From Lachnospiraceae bacterium UBA3386 (GTDB lineage: Bacteria; Bacillota; Clostridia; Lachnospirales; Lachnospiraceae), in assembly GCA_002358875.1 (NCBI GenBank), contig DEPS01000084.1, forward strand, positions 1 to 10,446: DNA of 10,446 bases. Reading direction: 5' to 3'. Under the pieces are notes generated by a model. The model was not told the origin of the DNA and made no database searches. It was given only the letters and a program-made list of their open reading frames with translations. Positions 1 through 5,023 of the stretch are shown piece after piece. Both the position numbers and the translations under genes were made by a program. Numbering within the stretch: position 1 is the stretch's first letter; every line of letters begins with the position of its first letter.

Positions 1-283
1 TAGATACAAAGAATTTGGGTTCCAGATTTCAAAAACCCTGCATCTATTATGCCGTTTATGAGAGTTAAGTGCCTGATTTCATTGGTTTTTTGCTGATTCT
101 TTGCTGAGTATATACCGCTCAGCAAACACTATTTAGTAGTTGAGAATGTTGTCCTCTTATCAGGGAACAGAACAATAATGTTAATTTCATAGACGGACGT
201 AATGAGTATTTTGGTGATCCATTTTTCCCAAGGAACCTGACTGCCTTCGCTTAAATTAGCCGTAATTGATTCAGATTTTAGAC
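1..283. other. AT-rich stretch with no recognisable gene
   Basis: I see no convincing coding region on either strand here: short frames are broken by stops and none has a ribosome binding site with a plausible start. The stretch lies downstream of the minus-strand 188-aa gene that ends at 284. No T-run terminator hairpin is evident after that gene. The only ordered structure is the inverted repeat at 100-126 with an extra half-site at 89-96. Confidence 0.5.
100..126. repeat. Perfect 9-bp inverted repeat with extra half-site
   Basis: TTTGCTGAG (100-108) and CTCAGCAAA (118-126) are exact reverse complements separated by a 9-base spacer. A direct copy of the left half, TTTGCTGA, lies at 89-96, 11 bases before the one at 100. 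No T-run follows on either strand, so it does not look like a terminator. Symmetric half-sites plus a direct copy are typical of a repressor operator or of a recombinase arm or core site, but no regulator or integrase gene is visible beside it, so the role is undetermined. Confidence 0.45.
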
Positions 284-850
284 TCACTCGACATATTTAT
301 TTCTGAACACCTCCGCCGTTTCTCTGTCAGCAAGTATCTCTGCAGGGTACTCTACAGCTATCTGCATAAATTCTGCCTCTGAAATTTCCGCCGTAGTAAA
401 GAAATCGTCATTTTGGTTCGGATATCTGTGCCATGCAAAATACTGCCGCTTTCCCTCATAGTTCCTGAAGCCGCAGCCGAATCGCACCTGGTTGGATATG
501 ACCCGAAAATAACAGTCATGCTGGTCCGGCTCTGCGTCTATTGACTGACTCCGCAGATAGAATAATCCATCCGATGTACGGGTGACTTTCTTAGAATGGA
601 GGAAGGAGTACATAGGCGCGTTATTCAAACCGGCATCAGAAGGATCCACTGCTGTCTCTGGCGATACCGCTCCATGTTCCCGCATATAATCCATGAAGCA
701 ATGCCCTTCCACATAGCTGATGTCCACGTTTTCCAGGGACAGCGTGATCGCTTTGCGGATGAGTTTGATGTCTTCGCTGACGCCATACTCTTTACCTGTG
801 ACCATCATTATAGGGCTGTCCGTCTGTACCGCGCGGCACAGCTCCTCCAC
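284..850 (-). CDS. Unrecognised 188-aa protein, start uncertain
   Basis: I do not recognise this family. The protein is acidic and soluble, without a signal peptide or membrane segment. Visible features are the stretch MVTGKEYGVSED near the N-terminus, an aromatic, glycine-rich patch (RFGCGFRNYEGKRQYFAWHRYPNQ) in the C-terminal half, and a glutamate-rich end. The start is doubtful. The GTG at 850 has no Shine-Dalgarno sequence before it; a GGAGGAG lies just after it instead. The frame stays open upstream to a TAG at 908-910 without an ATG, and the first in-frame ATG codons are M15/M16. It may be N-terminally truncated, or begin at an internal ATG. It lies 78 bases downstream of the secreted-protein gene in the same orientation, so the two could be co-transcribed. 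The coherent composition along its length suggests a real or recently real gene. Confidence 0.55.
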   Translation of the reverse strand: MEELCRAVQTDSPIMMVTGKEYGVSEDIKLIRKAITLSLENVDISYVEGHCFMDYMREHGAVSPETAVDPSDAGLNNAPMYSFLHSKKVTRTSDGLFYLRSQSIDAEPDQHDCYFRVISNQVRFGCGFRNYEGKRQYFAWHRYPNQNDDFFTTAEISEAEFMQIAVEYPAEILADRETAEVFRNKYVE

Positions 851-928
851 AGTAAACGCATGGTGTATCTGTAAAGGTGACAGCCAACGTGGAGATCGAG
901 CGCCAATCTAATAACGCTCTATTGACGT

Positions 929-1612
929 TCACTTTAAATATTTTTTCCTGTTGGATTCGGTATTTTTGCGCATGACCGTTTTCGTCAGCTTTGTACTCCC
1001 GATATAGGATTTCAGTTTCTTATTAAATTTTCCTTTTGAGATCTTTTTGGAGGCACCATCACTACCATTGTAATAATACTGCTCCGCTGTGTCTCCTCTG
1101 TCTTTTACAGCAAAAAGGACCTCCTCTGCTGTGCCGTTGGAAATTTTACTGAAGCTCTTGTTGTAGCCTCCAGGAAAAACAGACACTTCCTGGAATATTC
1201 CTTTTCTCTTGTAATATCCGGTAACCTTTGTGCCATATCCTTTGGGGATATCATAAGCCGCCTGAATAATATCTACATTTTCCACTTTTCCATTTCTGAA
1301 TGTCCAAATCCCGCAGAATTCCGTTGCTGAATCCAGAAGAATCAGTTCCGGGACAGAATCATTGTCAATATATGCAATAGCAAACATGACATTTTTTGAT
1401 TTCGCCGGTTCCCGAGTACGGAGAAATCTTCCGAAGCGAATTTTTTTCGGTATTACCGTAACTGTGTTCTTGCTGAGCATCTTTTTATATGCCGAAATAG
1501 CCTTCGATTTTTTCGATGCGGCCTCACCTGGCATCGCCGGGACCATTGCAATGACCATTGCCAAGATTAACAGATGCCCGAGAATCCTTTTAATTCTTCC
1601 TTGTGTCTTCAT
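929..1612 (-). CDS. Secreted protein with signal peptide, function unknown
   Basis: This encodes a predicted exported protein of 227 aa. The start at 1612 is chosen because a strong GGAGGTGAT lies just upstream at 1617-1625, and because it gives a classical signal peptide: basic MKTQGRIKR, a hydrophobic core LLILAMVIAMV, then PGEAA, with cleavage likely after residue 31 or 32. The mature part is lysine-rich and basic. It contains FAIAYIDNDSVPELILLD (an acidic DND-type loop), then paired aromatic and glycine motifs (GIWTFRNGKV, TKVTGYYKRKGIF, EQYYYNG). Small secreted proteins with a YIDND.VPEL core are common in Lachnospiraceae and have no assigned function; that comparison is from memory. There is no LPXTG anchor or lipobox, so release to the outside or loose wall association is inferred. 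It sits downstream of the SIR2 remnant on the same strand, with 76 bases between. Confidence 0.8.
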   Translation of the reverse strand: MKTQGRIKRILGHLLILAMVIAMVPAMPGEAASKKSKAISAYKKMLSKNTVTVIPKKIRFGRFLRTREPAKSKNVMFAIAYIDNDSVPELILLDSATEFCGIWTFRNGKVENVDIIQAAYDIPKGYGTKVTGYYKRKGIFQEVSVFPGGYNKSFSKISNGTAEEVLFAVKDRGDTAEQYYYNGSDGASKKISKGKFNKKLKSYIGSTKLTKTVMRKNTESNRKKYLK

Positions 1613-1616
1613 CTCA

Positions 1617-1625
1617 ATCACCTCC
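1617..1625 (-). promoter_or_regulatory. Shine-Dalgarno site fixing the secreted-protein start
   Basis: GGAGGTGAT, read on the minus strand, is near-complementary to the 16S rRNA 3' end. The GGAGG core (1621-1625) lies 8 bases before the ATG at 1612-1610. It decides against an in-frame ATG further upstream at 1663. Confidence 0.8.
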
Positions 1626-1688
1626 ATACAGACATTGATACATGATAGTGGCAGGGTAGGCAAACATCTCTCTCGTACTTCCAGAATT

Positions 1689-2546
1689 TCAGATAAAGTA
1701 CTTTACCATAAGCTCATTCGTCTTCTTCTCAATCTGTTTAGAGGGGTACTTTTCTTTATATACTGAAATTATCGAAAGACGAATCTTCTCATTTCCTGCA
1801 AGCTTTTTTATTAGCGATGGGTAACAATGTGTTAACCAGTTAAGATCAAAGTTTTCATAATCATATGCTTCCGCATCTAACAACCATTTTGAAAAGGCAT
1901 CATCTCCGCTGGCCACAACACTCTTCAGTCTTTCTCTATCATTAATCTTATCAACTAAATATAGGTTTACCAAGTAGTTTTCTACACTGTCAGCATCTGA
2001 ATAAGACCGCTTACCTTTTTCAAGCTCTTTTTGTTTATTCTCATAATAATTAACCAAAAATTCAAAGGCTTTATTTTCAATTTCTTTATCTGTATCAATA
2101 ATCCCGGCTAATACCAGATCTGCATATGTAATATATCCCCTTGCGGTATCAGGACAATTCCATTTATTAAAGTATTGCTTGATAACTTCTTTAATCTGAT
2201 CTGTACTGCCTGTAAAAGCTGTGTTGTATGATCAGACTTTCCAACTTCGCTTTCATCAAATAGCTCGGCAGCATATATAAGGTTCACGCATCAACTGCGT
2301 GTACTCTTTTCTGCCACGTGCGTTGTAATAATATTGCGGAACGATCAGGCCATCAAGATTACTGTTTTTGTCGAGGTTCAGTTTCTCCGCAATCCGTGTG
2401 ATTGCCGTTTTCCACAATGGCATCCCGGCATCAACTGAAGCACCTGCCCCAACAAATAATACAAGCTGCCGCTCCTGCTTTGCTTTTCTGAGCAGCCGTT
2501 TTGTCTCTTTATATTTTTCATTTGTGACTTTTATCATTTGCATCAT
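1689..2546 (-). pseudogene. Decayed SIR2-domain defence-type gene
   Basis: The N-terminal part (2546-2256) reads as the start of a SIR2-like NAD-binding domain: QLVLFVGAGASVDAGMPLW has the GAGAS dinucleotide-binding motif, and IVPQYYYNARGRKEY follows. SIR2 domains in defence proteins usually hydrolyse NAD+. An AGGAG-type site supports a start at 2546 or 2543. The frame is then broken by TGA codons at 2258-2256, 2255-2253 and 2234-2232. It resumes in the same phase as a hydrophilic helical C-terminal segment (from SYNTAF to VKYFI) ending at 1689. Between the two parts, the neighbouring frame reads as sensible protein (IYAAELFDESEVGKSD), which points to two compensating frameshifts. The catalytic rest of the SIR2 domain is absent, so an internal deletion is also likely: about 285 codons remain, against several hundred in intact members. 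The segment is very AT-rich. I judge it non-functional. Confidence 0.65.
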
Positions 2547-2551
2547 TGTCA

Positions 2552-2557
2552 CTCCCT
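2552..2557 (-). promoter_or_regulatory. Ribosome binding site of the SIR2 remnant
   Basis: AGGGAG on the minus strand lies 5 bases before the ATG at 2546 and 8 before the ATG at 2543. It argues that the original SIR2 gene began here. The longer open frame reaching up to 2696 is then probably not part of the protein. Confidence 0.55.
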
Positions 2558-2730
2558 GCACAACGCATATTCGATCAGAGTATTCCTTGTTAAATCCCTC
2601 CATGTGGTCAGGCACCCGGATCTGCATTGCGTATTCAATGGGATCAGCACCTGCACGTCGGTGCCAGGCACGTTTTTCCAGGCTGAGGGACATCACAGCG
2701 CCTTTTTTGTGCCGTTACGAGGCTGATTCT

Positions 2731-3087
2731 TCAGGCTCGGAGGATTCCCTCTTCGCATCGTTTCGTCCGGATCTGACGGAAAGCCTCCGTGAGGCCGTCC
2801 TGCATTTCGTTGAATTTCTTACGTACCTTGCATTCGAAGATGTAAGCCGGTTCCGATGGATTCTCCGGATAAAGTATGACATCCGGCCTTCCGTCGCCCT
2901 CCTCGCGGTTGGACCCCGCGGAGTAATCAGGCATTTCCAGCAGCATGGACAGAAGGAAGCCGTGATAAAAACTCTCCTCACTGTCGAAAGTGCTGATGGA
3001 GTGCCTGAGGAGGCCGGTCAGAATCTTGCTTATCTGCGCCGTGTCCTTCTCGCAGACAGCCCGGTACAGCTGCGCCCGTTCAGCCGC
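2731..3087 (-). pseudogene. C-terminal fragment of AAA-ATPase/PD-(D/E)XK nuclease (DUF1703-like)
   Basis: Read on the minus strand from about 3087 down to a TGA at 2733-2731, this frame matches the tail of proteins pairing an AAA-ATPase-like domain with a DUF1703 PD-(D/E)XK domain. Recognisable parts are the linker helix around AQLYRAVCEKDTAQISKIL, the segment ESFYHGFLLSMLLEMPDY, SNREEGDGRPDVILYP (the catalytic Asp is in GRPD) and AYIFECKV (the E-X-K pair). The D...EXK residues of the nuclease motif are therefore kept. The ATPase part is missing: upstream the frame runs into the repeats at 3171 with no start codon. The family's last roughly 30 residues are also missing, since the frame stops right after GILRA. 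Truncation at both ends makes it a remnant. A short internal frame from an ATG at 2946 remains open but lacks a full domain. Such genes are abundant and often multicopy in Clostridia and Bacteroidetes. Confidence 0.6.
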
Positions 3088-3170
3088 GCGGCACCTCCTG
3101 CCGCCTTCATCATGTGCCTCATTTGCTATCAGTTTACCATAAAAGCAGAACTGTCGCCATGGCCTTACGT

Positions 3171-3242
3171 GGAACCGTCCCCTGTTTCACCGGTCCTTTT
3201 TTGGACCGAGGAACCGTCCCCTGTTTCACCCCCTGTTTCACC
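3171..3242. repeat. REP-like intergenic repeat cluster 1
   Basis: Two direct copies of GGAACCGTCCCCTGTTTCAC, each followed by C, lie at 3171-3191 and 3210-3230. A partial third copy (CCCCTGTTTCACC) is at 3230-3242. Between the full copies is a perfect hairpin, CGGTCC (3191-3196), six T, then GGACCG (3203-3208). The second cluster at 4792-4896 uses the same core and the same hairpin. Such repeats are dispersed in Firmicutes genomes and resemble REP elements mobilised by REP-associated tyrosine transposases; that link is inferred, and no transposase gene is present here. Confidence 0.75.
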
Positions 3243-3269
3243 CCGTTCTCAAACCAATGAAAGCGTGCT

Positions 3270-3347
3270 ATGATGTTTACGGAAATCCCGAAGGTCTTCC
3301 TGCCTGGAGGCAGCTTTGAAATATGGATGGAGCCATTAAGACTATGA
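3270..3347 (+). CDS. Possible 25-codon leader peptide before thpR
   Basis: A short frame begins with two ATG codons (3270 and 3273), reads MMFTEIPKVFLPGGSFEIWM and five more residues, and ends in a TGA at 3345-3347. That TGA overlaps the thpR ATG as ATGA, the same junction used between thpR and the DUF1848 gene. There is no good Shine-Dalgarno site before it and I know no homolog. It could be a translational-coupling leader, the tail of a lost gene, or chance. Confidence 0.2.
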   Translation: MMFTEIPKVFLPGGSFEIWMEPLRL

Positions 3348-3847
3348 GACTGTTTATCGCAATAAATCTTTCTGATGCCATGAAAGACGCTCTCATAAAT
3401 ACCCAGTGCGAGATGTATGACAGGGGTGTCAGGGGAAATTATACGAAAGAAGAAAACCTGCATCTGACGCTGGCTTTTATCGGGGAGTATCCGGATCCTC
3501 AGTTTGTGATGGATGCGCTGGAGGCCGTGTCCTTTCGGCCTTTTGTGCTGAGGCTGAATGGCTTTGGCAATTTCGGCGATCTTTGGTGGGCAGGGATGGA
3601 GGACTCCGCTCCGCTTGCTGCCATCGTCCGCCGCATCCGGAGGGCGCTGGGCGACGCCGGGATTCCCTTCGACCGGAAGCGGTTCTCCCCGCATATCACT
3701 TTGATCCGCAGGGCGGACGGCAGGATGCCGGGGATAAATGTGGAAAAAGTCGAGATGACCGTCAGCGGCATCTCGCTCATGCGGTCAGACCGCGGCAGAA
3801 ACGGCATGATTTATACGGAAATCGGAATAAAGGAAGCAGAGCAATGA
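3344..3847 (+). CDS. thpR: RNA 2',3'-cyclic phosphodiesterase (2H family, LigT-like)
   Basis: This is a 167-aa member of the 2H phosphoesterase superfamily. These enzymes open 2',3'-cyclic phosphates at RNA ends to 2'-phosphates, and some show 2'-5' RNA ligase activity in vitro. Both catalytic tetrapeptides are present: HLTL at residues 40-43, in the context EENLHLTLAFIGE, and HITL at residues 117-120, after the conserved RFSP. The N-terminus MRLFIAI is the usual family start, so I use the ATG at 3344 (GGAG at 3329-3332) rather than the in-frame ATG at 3323, which would add seven atypical residues. Length is normal for the family, slightly short. The protein should be cytoplasmic. Its stop overlaps the start of the DUF1848 gene by 4 bases (ATGA), so the two are translated together. 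Family assignment is secure; the physiological substrate in bacteria is not established. Confidence 0.9.
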   Translation: MRLFIAINLSDAMKDALINTQCEMYDRGVRGNYTKEENLHLTLAFIGEYPDPQFVMDALEAVSFRPFVLRLNGFGNFGDLWWAGMEDSAPLAAIVRRIRRALGDAGIPFDRKRFSPHITLIRRADGRMPGINVEKVEMTVSGISLMRSDRGRNGMIYTEIGIKEAEQ

Positions 3848-4770
3848 TCATTCAAACCGGCATGCGCACGGATATTCCCGCCTTCTATTCGGTCTGGCTT
3901 GCAAACAGGCTCCGCGAAGGCTTTGTTCTGGTGCGAAATCCCTACAATCCCCAGTCCGTCACAAGGTATGATCTGAATCCGGCTGTGGTAGATATGATCG
4001 GCTTCTGTACCAAGAATCCCGCACCCATGCTCCCCTGCATGGAGCTGCTGAAAGCTTATGGGCAGTACTGGTTTGTGACCATCACGCCCTATGGCAGGGA
4101 TATTGAGCCCAATGTACCGCCTGTTTCCGAAGTCATTCGTTCTTTCAGGAAGCTGTCAGAGATCGTCGGCGTTCAGAGCATCGGCTGGCGGTATGACCCG
4201 ATCATAATCAACGATGAATGGACGGCACAAAGGCACATCAGGGCATTTCGGGAAATGGCAGCGGCGCTTTCCGGCTTTACGCACACCGCTGTCATCAGCT
4301 TTATCATGCTGTATGAAAAAGTGAAGACCAATTATCCTGAAGCAAAAACCGTACCGATAAAGGAGCAGATCCGCCTCACGGAGGAATTTGTCAGGATCGG
4401 CCGGAAATACAACATGGTTATAAAGCCCTGTGGGGACAGCCGGCACCTTCAAAGCACCGGCGCTGACTGCGGTGGCTGCATGACGGTCGGCACCTTCGAG
4501 AAAGCGATCGGGCAGAATCTCGATGCGCCGCCCAATCCCTACAACCGGAAAGAATGCGCCTGCTATCTGACCGGGGACATCGGTGCCTACAACACCTGCG
4601 CCCACTTCTGCCGCTATTGCTATGCCAATGCGGAACGGAAACTGATACTGGAGAATATGCGCCGCCACAATCCAAAATCTCCCTTCCTGATCGGGAATTC
4701 CCTGCCTCAGGATGTGATCCACCAGGCAAGGCAGAAATCCTGGATCGACCCGCAGATGAGGTTGTTTTAG
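3844..4770 (+). CDS. DUF1848 protein with C-terminal radical-SAM-like cysteine motif
   Basis: This 308-aa protein belongs to the DUF1848 family, of unknown function. The N-terminus (MRTDIPAFYSVWLANRLREG, then VRNPYNPQSV and FCTKNPAPML) and the middle (TITPYGRDIEPNVPP, WRYDPI) are characteristic. The C-terminal third is rich in cysteine: C196, C209, C212, C238, C240, and then C252-X3-C256-X2-C259 in TCAHFCRYCYAN. CX3CX2C is the radical SAM 4Fe-4S motif, but here it sits near the C-terminus rather than near the N-terminus. Iron-sulfur binding is therefore likely and radical SAM chemistry possible but unproven. The start is the ATG overlapping the thpR stop (ATGA); an AGGA lies upstream. Coupling to thpR suggests a joint role in RNA end processing or repair, which is inference from context only. 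The gene is full length, with TAG at 4768-4770 just before the second repeat cluster. Confidence 0.85.
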   Translation: MIIQTGMRTDIPAFYSVWLANRLREGFVLVRNPYNPQSVTRYDLNPAVVDMIGFCTKNPAPMLPCMELLKAYGQYWFVTITPYGRDIEPNVPPVSEVIRSFRKLSEIVGVQSIGWRYDPIIINDEWTAQRHIRAFREMAAALSGFTHTAVISFIMLYEKVKTNYPEAKTVPIKEQIRLTEEFVRIGRKYNMVIKPCGDSRHLQSTGADCGGCMTVGTFEKAIGQNLDAPPNPYNRKECACYLTGDIGAYNTCAHFCRYCYANAERKLILENMRRHNPKSPFLIGNSLPQDVIHQARQKSWIDPQMRLF

Positions 4771-4791
4771 TCCGGGCAAAAGCCTGTCTTT

Positions 4792-4850
4792 TGGAACAGG
4801 GGACGGTTCCCCGGTCCGTTTTTGGACCGAGGAACCGTCCCTCTGTTCCA
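4792..4850. repeat. REP-like long imperfect hairpin (cluster 2)
   Basis: Arms at 4792-4810 (TGGAACAGGGGACGGTTCC) and 4831-4850 (its complement with one extra T) enclose an inner perfect stem, CGGTCC (4812-4817) and GGACCG (4824-4829), with a GTTTTT loop. Apart from a C-A mismatch and one bulged base, the whole block folds into a roughly 25-bp hairpin. Core and inner stem match cluster 1, but here the left arm is inverted, as in two-headed REP structures (REPINs). It lies 21 bases after the DUF1848 stop codon and could also slow or end transcription or protect the mRNA 3' end. Confidence 0.75.
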
Positions 4851-4852
4851 CC

Positions 4853-4896
4853 ACCGGAACCACCCCCTGTTCCACACCGGAACCACCCTGTTCCAC
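4853..4896. repeat. Two degenerate tandem copies of the repeat
   Basis: ACCGGAACCACC...TGTTCCAC occurs at 4853-4875 (23 bases) and again at 4876-4896 (21 bases, two C fewer). Both are shortened variants of the GGAACCGTCCC..TGTTCCAC unit in the adjoining hairpin, with the central GT lost. They extend cluster 2 towards jetA. Confidence 0.6.
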
Positions 4897-4901
4897 CCGC
4901 C

Positions 4902-4939
4902 AAAAACCTGTGAATCACATAGTATTTGCGGGTTTTTTT
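4902..4939 (+). terminator. Candidate Rho-independent terminator after DUF1848 gene
   Basis: AAAAACCTG (4902-4910) can pair with CGGGTTTTT (4929-4937, one G-T pair) across an 18-base loop, and the sequence continues in a seven-T run at 4933-4939. The stem is weak and AT-rich with a large loop, and part of the T-run is used in the stem, so efficiency is uncertain. It would separate the thpR-DUF1848 unit from the jet operon. Confidence 0.4.
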
Positions 4940-4942
4940 GTG

Positions 4943-4948
4943 TATAAT
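4943..4948 (+). promoter_or_regulatory. Candidate -10 box of the jet operon
   Basis: A consensus TATAAT lies about 75 bases before the jetA start, right after the T-run of the terminator candidate. No good -35 box is seen at the expected distance (TAGTAT at 4920-4925), so it may be a weak or activated promoter. It is the only consensus -10 I see between the DUF1848 gene and jetA. Confidence 0.35.
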
Positions 4949-5023
4949 CAGTTTTAATATATTCACTCCCTGTCGGGGGGCGGGAGCAGCCAAAAAATAT
5001 TTTTTATGAGGGGATCGGGGCGT

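Noticed and set aside
898..919. Terminator after the secreted-protein gene
   Set aside because: GAGCG/CGCTC can form only a 5-bp stem with a 12-base loop and no T-run follows on the minus strand.
1689..2546. TGA recoding (selenocysteine or alternative code) in the SIR2 gene
   Set aside because: Two of the TGA codons are adjacent, the neighbouring frame is protein-like over the gap, and thpR and jetA end in TGA, so decay by frameshift is simpler.
2651..2680. Terminator-like GTGCCAGGCAC followed by GTTTTT
   Set aside because: The palindrome has only a one-base centre, so the usable stem is too short, and no intact gene ends just before it.
2547..2696. Extension of the SIR2 protein up to an ATG at 2696
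   Set aside because: The added residues do not resemble a SIR2 N-terminus, and the AGGGAG at 2552-2557 fits a start at 2546 or 2543; the stretch also crosses the composition boundary.
2368..3273. Long plus-strand open frame across the remnants
   Set aside because: It lies opposite the SIR2 and nuclease remnants and continues through the repeats; its protein is proline/arginine/serine-rich with no family resemblance, so it is an antisense shadow.
4156..4896. Minus-strand open frame opposite the DUF1848 gene
   Set aside because: Its N-terminus is a translation of the repeat cluster (VEQG, PSPVPK), and the rest is antisense to a well-recognised gene.
3171..4896. CRISPR array
   Set aside because: The repeats are not regularly spaced, there are no unique spacers of constant length, and no cas gene is present; a REP-like family fits better.
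5006..5023. Six-residue extension of JetA from the ATG at 5006
   Set aside because: No suitable Shine-Dalgarno site precedes it, while GAGGGG and the family N-terminus support the ATG at 5024; kept as an alternative only.
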